Notes under the pieces: generated by a model | Seen by the model: the letters and a program-made list of their open reading frames with translations, nothing else | The model's database searches: none | Told to the model about the DNA's origin: nothing | Shown: piece after piece, positions 54,560-63,902 of the stretch | How the letters are laid out: each line of letters starts with the position of its first letter | Position numbering within the stretch: the first letter of the stretch is position 1 | Assembly (NCBI GenBank): GCA_028282885.1 | Contig: JANQGX010000088.1 | Location: 186,001 to 250,000, forward strand | Direction of reading: 5' to 3' | From: SAR324 cluster bacterium | Lineage (GTDB): Bacteria > SAR324 > XYD2-FULL-50-16 | Length of the DNA stretch: 64,000 bases | Made by a program: the position numbers and the translations under genes

Positions 54560-54838
54560 TCAAGGCTCATCAAACAGCCCTTTCTTTTTCTTAAAGTATT
54601 TGGCAGAGGCAATGACGGCAATGAAGTTCAGCAGTGCATATGCCAACGCAATATCAATAAACATTTCCACATTGTGGAAAAGCAACCCGATGAGCAGCAG
54701 CAGAGGAATGGTCAGACTTCCGATCGCGTTTGCCCCCACCAATCGATCAAGTATGGACGGTCCGGCAATTGCTCTAAACATGGCCAACAGCATCAGGAAA
54801 CCGATGAAGATACTTGCATAGAGAAAAATCTGGTTCAT
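54560..54838 (-). CDS. mrpF: Mrp antiporter subunit F
   Basis: 92 aa, three membrane segments; RAIAGPSILDRLVGANAIGSL is the MrpF/MnhF signature and KYFKKKKG the usual basic tail. The start overlaps the stop of mrpE by one base. A 37-base gap separates it from mrpG. Confidence 0.93.
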   Translation of the reverse strand: MNQIFLYASIFIGFLMLLAMFRAIAGPSILDRLVGANAIGSLTIPLLLLIGLLFHNVEMFIDIALAYALLNFIAVIASAKYFKKKKGLFDEP

Positions 54839-55410
54839 TATAGTCCAAATATTTTTTTTGCCTTTGTTTCCAGTTCTCCCGGAATTCCTTCGATTGAAGC
54901 ATCATCAATCGCATGCACCGTGAAATCACCGTACAAAGACAAATATATTGTATTGGTGCCGGGCGTCAGCGTTATGGAATTGGCGATGGTAACAAGGGCA
55001 ATATCGTTTTCAAGCTTGCTTTTGAATGTTACAATTTGAGGATTAATAACCTCTTTAAGCCTGGGATGGAACACCAGGTAAACCAGGTGCAGATTGCAGA
55101 GAAAAATCTGGTAAATCAGCCAGGGCAGGTAGCCCAGAAGACCCAACCAGGTTTTCAGCAAAAACGAGATCTTCGCTTCCGGAAAGAGCATTTCTGCTGA
55201 AAAATAGGAGACCAGAATGCTGGATATCACTCCCAGGGAGATGTGAAACAGGTCGAGCTTTCCGGATAGAATGATCCAGACAGCCAACATGATAATGAAG
55301 GTGAAAATATAGGAAAGAATGCGGCTTTTTCTTTCCACCGCTGTAGTTGACTTTTTATCGGACTTGGATAAATCGACGGAAGTTCGTGGATCAATGATTT
55401 GATTTTCCAT
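54838..55410 (-). CDS. mrpE: Mrp antiporter subunit E
   Basis: 190 aa. A soluble N-terminal region (about 1-30) is followed by membrane segments (about 30-48, 51-70 and 90-112) and the MnhE C-terminal domain with IVTFKSKL and TIANSITLTPGTNTIYL. It is the first gene of the antiporter operon, and its weak ribosome site (AAGA) precedes the ATG. Unlike most Mrp operons, the E-F-G genes lead the operon and no mrpA precedes them. Confidence 0.92.
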   Translation of the reverse strand: MENQIIDPRTSVDLSKSDKKSTTAVERKSRILSYIFTFIIMLAVWIILSGKLDLFHISLGVISSILVSYFSAEMLFPEAKISFLLKTWLGLLGYLPWLIYQIFLCNLHLVYLVFHPRLKEVINPQIVTFKSKLENDIALVTIANSITLTPGTNTIYLSLYGDFTVHAIDDASIEGIPGELETKAKKIFGL

Positions 55411-56239
55411 AGGTTTCTTCTTTAAAGTCTTAGCTACTCAGCCCTTTCGTTTTTACTGATTCGCTGTCATTCCCGATAAACAGAAAGTTCATGACTAAAA
55501 TATTCTATTATACAGCAACCGATATCGAAAAAAAATTGATCCCGATTGTCGTTTAATAACGTTCTAATAAATTCTGAATCACTATAGTTTTGGCAGGTCT
55601 TCAGCATTTGCCATCGTCAATCGGATTAAGATTTATGAAAAACACCTAACTGTCCCGGATCACTTCATTGAGCCTTCATATGAGGTCGGTCACAAAATTC
55701 AAACTTCTCTTACTACAATTATATTAAAAGCACAATTTAAGGGGCAAAAATTTGTGGATTTACCCAAAGGAAAGACAAATAGAAATAAGTTGAGACAGTC
55801 CCTTTTAGTCAAAAACTCTTTCGTGGCTTTTTTGTTCAATAATATTTAAGATATCGTTCAATAAATTTTAAGTAACATTCGCTGTTCTGTCAAAAGACCA
55901 CAGGATGAAGTTTCCAATAACCCTTGATCTCGATCAATAGAGACCTTGATGTCATACTCTTCGACCTCTTGTTAGCAAAACAGGTCAATTTTGCAATGTT
56001 TTACTTTATAGCAATTTCAAATACCGTTTTGTAATATCATCCTGTTTTGTTAAATAATCAGAGGCCAATACCTGTCGAAAGGTTAGATGACTGATCAACT
56101 TACCTTCACCAATCATGGAGCTGTATCAAAACGCCTTGCTGATTTCTTTTTTAGTATGATATATGACATCAAGTAGCTGCTTGCCGGTCAGCTCAAGGTT
56201 TATTGTAAAAACCCAATAAAGGCATTTCCAGTTGAGGGC
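55411..56239. other. Long AT-rich divergent intergenic region
   Basis: About 830 AT-rich bases between the antiporter operon and the sensor kinases. It holds the FNR-type box at 55924-55937. A tiny ORF of 29 codons (56087-56176, AAAGG before ATG, start MTDQLTF) is possible but unsupported by any family. No other structure was convincing; the length suggests complex regulation. Confidence 0.4.
55924..55937. promoter_or_regulatory. FNR-type binding site
   Basis: TTGATCTCGATCAA is a perfect match to the FNR/CRP-superfamily consensus TTGAT-N4-ATCAA. It lies about 510 bases upstream of mrpE and about 300 bases upstream of the sensor kinase gene, so the target is unclear. FNR or a related regulator is not encoded in the window. 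Confidence 0.55.
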
Positions 56240-57382
56240 ATGAAAACACATTTTGCTTCGCCCGAGAGGGCTTCTGAGGCTGAGCTTCAGGATGATATCG
56301 AACAAATTAGCCGCAACCCCGTAATCGATGGGTTGATGAATGTGGCCAGCGGGTTGTTCGCTGTATTAAACCAGCATCGACAGGTAATTGCTGTTAATGA
56401 GACTTTTCTCTCCCTGTTGGGGGTAAAAGATGTGCATGATATCATTGGCTTAAGGCCTGGTGAAACCCTGAACTGCATACATGCCAACAAAAACGAGGGA
56501 GGTTGCGGAACCAGCGAGTACTGCCCGACCTGCGGAGCGGCTATTGCTATTGTGCTCAGTCTGGAAAAGGAAATGCCGGTTGAAAAGATCTGTGCTGTCG
56601 AGGTGGAGAGAAACGGCAAAAGAGATGATCTCTGTTTTCGTGTCAGGGCTCTTCCTGTCAAATTCAGCAACCGCCCTATCGTACTTCTGTTTTTACAGGA
56701 TATCACTCATCAACAAAAGCTTGATAGTTTGGAGAAGATCTTCTTCCATGATATCAGCAATATCGTTTCGGGTCTGGTCAATTCCAGCAATTCGATCAAA
56801 AACGGGAAACCGGAAAAGAAAGAGAGAGCACTGGACCGGATTCACACCCTGGTAGAAAGGCTGGCAGGTGAGATAAGCGTTCAGAGACAGCTTATACTTT
56901 CCAATATACATACGTACCAACCCAGTTTACATGAGCTGTCCGTCGCCCGCCTGTTTAAGGAACTTGAATCTGTACTGACCGATCATCCCGAAGCTCGTGG
57001 CAAGGAAATTATTTTTGAGGGCTCAGAGTTCGAGTTCACCTTCAACAGTGATCTTTCGCTTCTGGTCCGGATATTAAGCAATATGATTATCAATGCTCTT
57101 GAGGCTTCATCCGAAAACGATGTCGTCAGAGTGTGGGTTGAAGACAGAAATGATCGGACTATTTTCAAAGTCTGGAACAAAAGCTCTATTCCGTTGCAAA
57201 TCGCCAAGAGAGTGTTCCAAAGAAACTACAGCACCAAAAGAGGTGCTGGCAGGGGGCTGGGGACCTATTCCATGAAGATTCTCAGTGAGAAATTTCTTGG
57301 GGGCGAGGTCGATTTCAGCAGCTCGGAAAAAAAAGGAACCGAGTTCGTTTTGTCAATTTGTAAATCCAATTCAAAGCAGTGA
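56240..57382 (+). CDS. Sensor histidine kinase with cysteine-rich PAS domain
   Basis: 380 aa, soluble. A PAS domain (about 30-155) contains LRPGETLNCIHANKNEGGCG and then EYCPTCG, placing Cys79, His81, Cys89, Cys95 and Cys98 in one loop, a possible Fe-S or zinc centre for redox sensing. The dimerisation helix has FFHDISNIVSGL with the phosphoacceptor His in HDISN form. The HATPase shows NMIINALEAS (N-box) and GRGLGTYS, while the G1 Asp-Gly segment is replaced by VWNKS, a divergence seen in some kinases. GAGGG precedes the ATG. The gene is followed by a second kinase after 24 bases, so the two may form a pathway. Confidence 0.88.
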   Translation: MKTHFASPERASEAELQDDIEQISRNPVIDGLMNVASGLFAVLNQHRQVIAVNETFLSLLGVKDVHDIIGLRPGETLNCIHANKNEGGCGTSEYCPTCGAAIAIVLSLEKEMPVEKICAVEVERNGKRDDLCFRVRALPVKFSNRPIVLLFLQDITHQQKLDSLEKIFFHDISNIVSGLVNSSNSIKNGKPEKKERALDRIHTLVERLAGEISVQRQLILSNIHTYQPSLHELSVARLFKELESVLTDHPEARGKEIIFEGSEFEFTFNSDLSLLVRILSNMIINALEASSENDVVRVWVEDRNDRTIFKVWNKSSIPLQIAKRVFQRNYSTKRGAGRGLGTYSMKILSEKFLGGEVDFSSSEKKGTEFVLSICKSNSKQ

Positions 57383-57406
57383 TCTGTTTTATGACATCAA
57401 TCGTTA

Positions 57407-59284
57407 ATGCCTCCAATACTTAAACAGCTTGCTATTAGATTTACCACACCCGCCAAATTAACCCCAACCGATGGGATCGATTACTGGCAGGAGAGACTCC
57501 TGCTCCTGATTGTTTTTTCCGGAGTCGTTATCGGTTTTTTTGTTGTAACTATCAGTATATGCCTTGCGGCTATGGCCGGGTATTGGGAGATTATCGTCGT
57601 CGACCTGGTTGTTTACCTGGCAAGTGTCATCATACTAGTGTTTCGGCAAATTCCATATATTATCAGAGCGCTTATCTGCGTTGCCATTTTTTATGGTACG
57701 GGCCTCGCGCTCGCAATCACCGTCGGCCCTTTCGGCCCTGCCTTGGTTTGGCTCTTCATGACCCCCATTGTCGCAGCCTTGTTGATAGGTATAAAAGCCG
57801 CTTTTTTCGGATTTGGGGCAAATATTTTAACATTGGTGGGGATTGGATTTCAGCTTAGCGCCAATCCGACGATCTGGTCCTACACTTTGGTAACAGCTTA
57901 CCCGCTGAATGAGTGGTTGGCGACATCTCTCAATTTTTTACTGCTGGAACTAATCACCGTATTCTCAACTGTGTATATCTTCCGGGGACTACACAACAGC
58001 CTGCTTCAGGAAAAAACCATTGCCGAAAATCACAAGCAGAATCTGAAAATTCTGGCGGAAACCAACCAACAACTGGAATCAGAAATAGCAGAACGGATTG
58101 AAACGCAAAAAGCCCTGCACAAAAGTGAAGCAAGATACCGTATGTTGATGTCCAGGATGAACGAGGGGGTAGTCATACTTGATGCCAAACTGAGTGTAAC
58201 GTACGTAAACCCGAATATGATTAAAGTGATCGGTTTCAGGGAAGATGAGATCCTCAACAAACCGGCACTTTCATTCCTGAACAAAAACAGCTTGTCTTTG
58301 ATCAGACAGTCTGCCCTTTCAAAAAGCCGGCCCGAAAAAGACTCTATGGAGGTGGAACTGATCAGAAAAAACAAAGAACCGATATCGATGTTGGTATCTG
58401 CATCTCCCTTGCTTGATGCCAATCACCTGGAGGGGTTCATTGTCGTTCTTGCCGATATTTCCCGGCTCAAAGCTGTGGAAAAAAGCCTTAAGGAGTACCA
58501 GGAAAACCTGGAAGAGAAGATCGAACTGCGGACTCGCGAACTGAAGCATGCCAAAACCCAGGCCGAAGCAGCCAACGAAGCCAAGAGTGAATTCATGGCC
58601 AATATTTCGCATGAGTTGAGAACACCCATGCATCATATTCTAAATTACTCTAAATTCGGCCTTACCAAAATCAACAAGGTTTCCCGGGAAAAACTGACGT
58701 TCTATTTTTCCCAGGTTCATAATACTGGTAAACGGTTAATGGTGCTTTTGAACAACCTCCTCGACTTTTCAAAACTGGAAGCCGGAAAAATGAATTACGA
58801 ACTGGATTCCGTCGATATGATTCCTCTTATCGAAGAGGTTATTGCGGATTACGAATCCATGGCAGAGCAGAAGGGAATCAACGTCGAAATTCAAAACCCC
58901 GACTTTATTCCTGTAGCACTGTGCGATCGGTTAAAAATAGGTCAGGTGCTGGGAAACCTGCTGTCCAACGCAATCAAATACTCTTCCAAGAACAGCGTGG
59001 TGTTTGTTGGATTCAAACAAACAGCTTTATCAACGGCTGATTCGAATAACGATGGACTTGAAATCTTGGTGGCCGACAAGGGCGTTGGCATTCCGGATCA
59101 TGAGCTCAAAATGATTTTCGATAAGTTCTCACAAGGTAGCCTGACGAAGAACGGAGCCGGGGGAACGGGATTGGGCCTGGCGATCTGCAGGCAAATAATA
59201 TTGGATCACAAGGGCAGGATTTGGGCAGAATCATCTCCCGGACAGGGAACAACGGTTCATTTTATCCTTCCCCAGGGCGGATAA
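57407..59284 (+). CDS. Membrane sensor histidine kinase with PAS domain
   Basis: 625 aa. The N-terminal third has six or so membrane segments (about 32-60, 63-80, 84-104, 109-123, 125-146, 172-195), then a coiled coil, a PAS domain (about 240-365), a second coiled coil, HisKA with ISHELRTPMHHIL and a complete HATPase (NLLSNAIKYSS, DKGVGIPDHEL, GTGLGLAI). The usual G boxes make it catalytically competent, in contrast to the partly diverged kinase upstream. No response regulator is adjacent. The signal could be a membrane or redox cue. Confidence 0.9.
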   Translation: MPPILKQLAIRFTTPAKLTPTDGIDYWQERLLLLIVFSGVVIGFFVVTISICLAAMAGYWEIIVVDLVVYLASVIILVFRQIPYIIRALICVAIFYGTGLALAITVGPFGPALVWLFMTPIVAALLIGIKAAFFGFGANILTLVGIGFQLSANPTIWSYTLVTAYPLNEWLATSLNFLLLELITVFSTVYIFRGLHNSLLQEKTIAENHKQNLKILAETNQQLESEIAERIETQKALHKSEARYRMLMSRMNEGVVILDAKLSVTYVNPNMIKVIGFREDEILNKPALSFLNKNSLSLIRQSALSKSRPEKDSMEVELIRKNKEPISMLVSASPLLDANHLEGFIVVLADISRLKAVEKSLKEYQENLEEKIELRTRELKHAKTQAEAANEAKSEFMANISHELRTPMHHILNYSKFGLTKINKVSREKLTFYFSQVHNTGKRLMVLLNNLLDFSKLEAGKMNYELDSVDMIPLIEEVIADYESMAEQKGINVEIQNPDFIPVALCDRLKIGQVLGNLLSNAIKYSSKNSVVFVGFKQTALSTADSNNDGLEILVADKGVGIPDHELKMIFDKFSQGSLTKNGAGGTGLGLAICRQIILDHKGRIWAESSPGQGTTVHFILPQGG

Positions 59285-59337
59285 TCCGATCACTCATGGA
59301 AAGGTAACAGCAGAAACCCGTACTGATGTTACTGTTT

Positions 59338-60006
59338 TTATTGATTGTGATTGGATGCTTCCTGAATCAGCCATTCGGTCCACTCTTTGATCCCTTCACC
59401 GGTTTTGCTGGAAATCTCGAAGATTTTAATATCGGGATTCAGGGAGCGGGCTCTCTCTCTCGCCAGTTTCACATCAAAATCGGAAAGCGCAAGGTAGTCG
59501 GTCTTGTGGATGATCATAACATTCGAAACCGTAAACATCAGTGGATACTTGAGGGGTTTGTCATCTCCTTCCGGTACGCTTAAAATCATGACATTAAGAG
59601 CGGATCCCGTGTCAAACTCCGCAGGACAGACCAGGTTACCGACATTCTCGATTACCACCATATCCAAATCGGGTACATCCATGGCCTCCAAACCACGGGC
59701 AACCATGTTGGAATCCAAATGGCAGAATCCGCCGGTTCTCAGTTGAATTGCCGTATAGCCCCTGGCTGCCAGTTTCTCCGCATCAACCTTGGAATCGATA
59801 TCTGCTTCCATTACTCCAGCCTTGAGCCGATCTCCGATCTCTTCAAGTGTTTTCAAGAGTAACGTTGTTTTACCGGCCCCTGGCGATGACATCAGGTTTA
59901 CCAGAAAGATCTTTTCGGACTTCAAACGGGATCGCAGCTCATCCGCCTGTATCTTATTGTCTGACAGGATATCCTCTTTAACCTCTATCAGTTTGACCTC
60001 TTCCAT
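59338..60006 (-). CDS. hypB: Hydrogenase nickel incorporation GTPase HypB
   Basis: 222 aa from the ATG at 60006 with GGAGG seven bases upstream. Walker A SSPGAGKTTLL (41-51), the metal site GGFCHLDSNM with Cys95 and His96, and GTPase elements IENVGNLVCPAEFD and HKTDYL are visible. It supplies nickel for NiFe hydrogenase maturation. The N-terminal His-rich nickel store and CXXCGC motif of some HypBs are absent. It overlaps hypA (TAATG). Confidence 0.95.
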   Translation of the reverse strand: MEEVKLIEVKEDILSDNKIQADELRSRLKSEKIFLVNLMSSPGAGKTTLLLKTLEEIGDRLKAGVMEADIDSKVDAEKLAARGYTAIQLRTGGFCHLDSNMVARGLEAMDVPDLDMVVIENVGNLVCPAEFDTGSALNVMILSVPEGDDKPLKYPLMFTVSNVMIIHKTDYLALSDFDVKLARERARSLNPDIKIFEISSKTGEGIKEWTEWLIQEASNHNQ

Positions 60007-60356
60007 TACATTACCTCCATATCTTTGATATAATATTCTTTCCCGGACACAATAGAGCCTTTCTTCTCTCCGCATTCAGGACATTGGATCTCTTTCAGCG
60101 ATTTGATATCAACCTGAAATTGATGTGAACAATGGTTGCAGGAGATCACAACCGGCACTCTCTCAATAACCAGTTGCGCTTCCGCAGCCTCTGTATCCTT
60201 GGCAAGATAGCTGAAATAGTGCTGAATCCACTCGTCCTCCAGATCACTTAATTCACCGACCCGCAGGTTAACCCTGACCACTTTCCTCACCTGGTTGCGT
60301 TTTACATGTGAGAGAATGACATCCAGAATCCGCTCCGTTACGGGAAGTTCATGCAT
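60006..60356 (-). CDS. hypA: Hydrogenase nickel chaperone HypA
   Basis: 116 aa. The nickel-binding N-terminus MHE (His2) and the zinc site formed by CNHC (73-76) and CPEC (92-95) are intact. It hands nickel to the hydrogenase precursor with HypB, which overlaps its stop. hypCDEF and the structural hydrogenase genes are not in the window and must lie elsewhere. Confidence 0.96.
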   Translation of the reverse strand: MHELPVTERILDVILSHVKRNQVRKVVRVNLRVGELSDLEDEWIQHYFSYLAKDTEAAEAQLVIERVPVVISCNHCSHQFQVDIKSLKEIQCPECGEKKGSIVSGKEYYIKDMEVM

Positions 60357-60388
60357 AAATATCCTGTCGACCGGTGTTCAGCTGTAAT

Positions 60389-61522
60389 CTAAATTACTTC
60401 AGCATCAATTAATGATTTGATTTCGTCTTCCTGGAATCCCCAGTCGCTTAAGGCTGATTCGTTGTGCTCACCGGGTGCCGGAGGACCCATTTTCACTTCC
60501 GGCTTCGTTCTACTGAACCTGGGCACGGGTGCCGGTTGAACAACACCATCGACTTCGATAAACGTTTTCCTGGCCGCGTTATGCGGGTGCTGTTGTACCT
60601 CGGAGAAAGAAAGTACCGGTGCAAAACAGACATCAGTCCCTTCCATGATCTCGCACCACTCATCCCTGGTTTTGGTCTTGAAGATTGCGGCCAGTTTCTC
60701 TTTCAACTCCGGCCACTTCTGGAAATCCATCTGATTATCAAAAGCGGGATCCTCGATACCTGCATGCTCCAGCAGCAATTTGTAAAATTGCGGTTCAATA
60801 GAGCCGATAGAGACCCACTTTCCATCTGCTGTCTCGTAGGTACCATAAAAATGGGCACCGCCGTCCAGGAGATTGACCCCCCTCTTTTCAGACCAGACCC
60901 CGGCAGCATGGAAACCAAAGAACATACCCATCAGGGCTGCCGAACCGTCAACCATAGAGGTATCGATGATCTGTCCCTTGCCGGATTTCCGAGTCTCAAG
61001 AATTGCGCAGACAATCCCGAAAGCCAGGATCAGACCTCCGCCACCGAAATCTCCCACCAGGTTTAAGGGAGGAACGGGAGCCTGATCGTTCAAACCAATT
61101 GCGTGAAGAGCGCCGGAAAGAGCGATATAGTTAATATCATGTCCCGCTGCTTCGGCAAGCGGACCATCCTGTCCCCACCCGGTCATTCTGCCGTACACCA
61201 GCTTGGGATTGCGTTTCAGACTGACAACGGGCCCGATCCCCAACCGTTCGGTTACCCCGGGGCGGAATCCCTCAATCAGGGCATCAGCTTTTTCCACCAA
61301 CCTCAACACGGTCTCCACCCCTTCCGGCTTTTTCAGATCGACAGTTACCGATCTGCGATTTCGGTGAAGAATATTGAATTTGCCTCCAATCTGATCACCC
61401 GCAGCTCCCTTACGGTCAACACGGATAACATCCGCTCCCATATCAGCAAGCATCTGGGCGCAGAACGGTCCGGGGCCGATACTTCCGATTTCTACAATTC
61501 TAATTCCTTTCAGTGGTCCCAT
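60389..61522 (-). CDS. CaiB/BaiF-family alpha-methylacyl-CoA racemase-like protein
   Basis: 377 aa from the ATG at 61522 (GAGGAG upstream); an earlier frame start adds 13 residues. The class III CoA-transferase fold begins GPLKGIRIVEIGSIGPGPFCAQMLADMGADVIRVDR, and AGHDINYIALSGALHAIG carries the Asp used in racemase catalysis. It should epimerise 2-methylacyl-CoAs or transfer CoA; the racemase reading is favoured by GHDINY. It lies downstream of a FadH-like enzyme, consistent with branched-chain acyl degradation. Confidence 0.88.
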   Translation of the reverse strand: MGPLKGIRIVEIGSIGPGPFCAQMLADMGADVIRVDRKGAAGDQIGGKFNILHRNRRSVTVDLKKPEGVETVLRLVEKADALIEGFRPGVTERLGIGPVVSLKRNPKLVYGRMTGWGQDGPLAEAAGHDINYIALSGALHAIGLNDQAPVPPLNLVGDFGGGGLILAFGIVCAILETRKSGKGQIIDTSMVDGSAALMGMFFGFHAAGVWSEKRGVNLLDGGAHFYGTYETADGKWVSIGSIEPQFYKLLLEHAGIEDPAFDNQMDFQKWPELKEKLAAIFKTKTRDEWCEIMEGTDVCFAPVLSFSEVQQHPHNAARKTFIEVDGVVQPAPVPRFSRTKPEVKMGPPAPGEHNESALSDWGFQEDEIKSLIDAEVI

Positions 61523-61657
61523 TGTCAAATCTCCTCTATTGCCAATTCGGTAACGATTCACAATCTGCTCCGGGCAAGAAGCACCGAATACCTTGCAGCC
61601 GATCCTGCAGTTCAGCCACTCTACAGTGCAAGTACCGGAATATTACCCGGAATTTTC

Positions 61658-63655
61658 CTATATCCTTCTACCTGTTTCAAATCCGTTATAAATGGCATCA
61701 TAAGCCAAAGCAATCTGATTTGCATCTCCAATCACGTCATAATTGATTGCCATCTTGTCCAGCGTTTCCCGCAGGCCGTTTTCCGGAGCGGATCCGGTCG
61801 CCATAACCACCGTATCAGCAGCAATCTCTTCTGTTTTTCCGTCGCACTCGATTCTGACCCCTTTTTCGGTAATCTCCAGCGCTTTTGTTTCGGTTCGGGT
61901 AGAGACGCCATACCTGGAAAGATCGCCCATCATCACCCATCGAGTGGATCGACCGATGTCTTTTCCCGCTTTCTCCAGCATTTCCAACACAGTTATGTTC
62001 TTTGTTCCCTTGATCGCCAGTTCCCGCAAATCTTCGACGGGTTCAACTTCGTTAAGCAAAAGGAATTTGATGGTATCTCCGGAAAGCGTTCCCTTTTCAG
62101 CCAGGAAGAGAGCTGTTTCCACACCAACCGCCCCGCCGCCGATAACCACAACATTTGTTCCGGTAATAACTTTGTTCAGAAGCACGTCCCAGGCTTGCAC
62201 CACATGGGGCAAATCAGCACCCGGAATAGGCAAATTCAGAGGTTTGCCGCCTGTGGCAAGCACGATATGATCCGGTTTTTCACGGGAGATAACCGATTCA
62301 TCCACTTCCCGGTTCAGCTCAGTTCGGATCCCATTAACCCGAATCCTCTCTGCCAGATCCACGGCCAGCTCATTGAACTCTTCACGGCCCGGGGGTGCCG
62401 CCGCCAGGTAAAGTTGTCCGCCAAGCTTGTCCGCTTTCTCGTATAAAACAACTTCATGCCCCCTCTCCCGAGCGCTGAGAGCTGCACTCATACCCGCGGC
62501 ACCTCCGCCGATGACCATCACCTTCTTGCTGTTTTCCGCCTTCTCGATTACCGTCTCTTTCTCGCGTCCGGCTCTTGGATTGCAGAGGCATTGGACAAAT
62601 TTCAGTTCAAACAGGTGGTCAAAACAGCCCTGGGCGCAGGCAATGCAATGCATGATTTCGTTTTCCCTGCCCTGGCTGACCTTGTTGGGGAGATCGGGAT
62701 CCGCTATCAAGGGACGACCCATTGCCACAAGATCGCACAGCCCGTCCGCAATCATCTCACGGGCCGTGCCGGGATCATTGATTCGGTGACTGGCTATAAC
62801 AGGAACATCCACCCGGTCCTTAATCCCGCGGGCCAGGTATCCGAACACTCCCCTGGGAACGGAGGCTACAATCTGTGGAATTCTGGCTTCATGCCATCCT
62901 ACATTGATGTTCAAAGCATCCACCCCGACAGCTACCAACTCCCCGGCAAAGGCTTGCATTTCATTTCTTCCCAGGCCGCCGGACATCAAATCGTTACCGT
63001 TGATGCGAACGATAAGCGGATAATCGTCACCGGTCGCGGCTTTGATGGCTTTCATCACCTCAGTACCAAATTTCATCCTGTTCTGAAAGGAACCTCCCCA
63101 CTCATCTGTGCGAATATTGGTCAGGGGCGAAAGGAACGAGCTGATCAAATATCCGGTTCCGGCCAGAACTTCAACCGCATCATAACCTGCCTTTTTAACC
63201 CTGAGCGCCGCTTCTCCAAAACTCTGAATAATCTGCAGAATTTCATCATGTTCCAAAGCGCGCGGGGTCTCACGGGTCATCCTTGCCTGAATCGCGGAGG
63301 GAGCGACGGCTGTCTCACCGATCATAAATGAGAAATTATTCTTGCCGGCATGATTCAACTGAACTGCTGCCAGTGATCCGTTATCCTTGATTGCATCTGC
63401 CAGTCGCTTGAGACCGGGAATAAATTCGTCCTTATGTGCTCCGATATTGCTGGATCCTGCGGAAAGCTTGTCGATTGTGGCGAATCCGACAGCAATCATG
63501 GATGCCCCGCCTCTGGCTCTTTCCGCATAAAAATCTACCAGTTGGTCCGTTACTTCATATTCAACCGCCATGTTCAGATGCATGGCGGGCAGGTAAATCC
63601 TGTTCTTCAGAGTAAGGTTTCCGATTTTTATCGGTTGCAGCAAGGGATCTTTCAT
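61658..63655 (-). CDS. NADH:flavin oxidoreductase / 2,4-dienoyl-CoA reductase-like protein
   Basis: 665 aa. An Old Yellow Enzyme-type FMN barrel (about 1-335, with SFLSPLTNIRTDEWGGSFQNRMKF) is followed by a 4Fe-4S site (Cys337, Cys340, Cys344, Cys356) and FAD/NAD(P)-binding domains (IGGGAAGMSA 382-391, then IGGGAVGVETALFLAEKG). This matches FadH-like enzymes in size and order. It probably reduces 2,4-dienoyl-CoA or a related enoate; bile-acid-type reductases are close relatives. GAGGAAG precedes the ATG. Confidence 0.92.
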   Translation of the reverse strand: MKDPLLQPIKIGNLTLKNRIYLPAMHLNMAVEYEVTDQLVDFYAERARGGASMIAVGFATIDKLSAGSSNIGAHKDEFIPGLKRLADAIKDNGSLAAVQLNHAGKNNFSFMIGETAVAPSAIQARMTRETPRALEHDEILQIIQSFGEAALRVKKAGYDAVEVLAGTGYLISSFLSPLTNIRTDEWGGSFQNRMKFGTEVMKAIKAATGDDYPLIVRINGNDLMSGGLGRNEMQAFAGELVAVGVDALNINVGWHEARIPQIVASVPRGVFGYLARGIKDRVDVPVIASHRINDPGTAREMIADGLCDLVAMGRPLIADPDLPNKVSQGRENEIMHCIACAQGCFDHLFELKFVQCLCNPRAGREKETVIEKAENSKKVMVIGGGAAGMSAALSARERGHEVVLYEKADKLGGQLYLAAAPPGREEFNELAVDLAERIRVNGIRTELNREVDESVISREKPDHIVLATGGKPLNLPIPGADLPHVVQAWDVLLNKVITGTNVVVIGGGAVGVETALFLAEKGTLSGDTIKFLLLNEVEPVEDLRELAIKGTKNITVLEMLEKAGKDIGRSTRWVMMGDLSRYGVSTRTETKALEITEKGVRIECDGKTEEIAADTVVMATGSAPENGLRETLDKMAINYDVIGDANQIALAYDAIYNGFETGRRI

Positions 63656-63902
63656 ATGTCTTCCTCGAATTTGAGTTTTCGATCACCAAAGAATGAAGAA
63701 GGAACTCATCAACAGCCTGTTTTTTTGAAGAGCGCGGAACAATCTCTATCTGAAAATGGAGATGCTTAATGCCCGGCTTCGGGAACTACCCCATGAACAC
63801 CGTAAATCAACTATTCCAGGGTCCGACTCGTGATTTGCTCTCCGTCGTTACCTGTTGAGTTCTGATCTCCTCTAATCTTCGATTAACACCTGGGATTTAT
63901 GT

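Noticed and set aside
56087-56176. 29-codon ORF upstream of the sensor kinases
   Set aside because: It has a passable ribosome site but is very short with no family evidence; mentioned only in the intergenic entry.
61103-62446. Long plus-strand open frame of 447 codons
   Set aside because: It is antisense to the CoA-transferase and FadH-like genes, both of which have clear family motifs on the minus strand.
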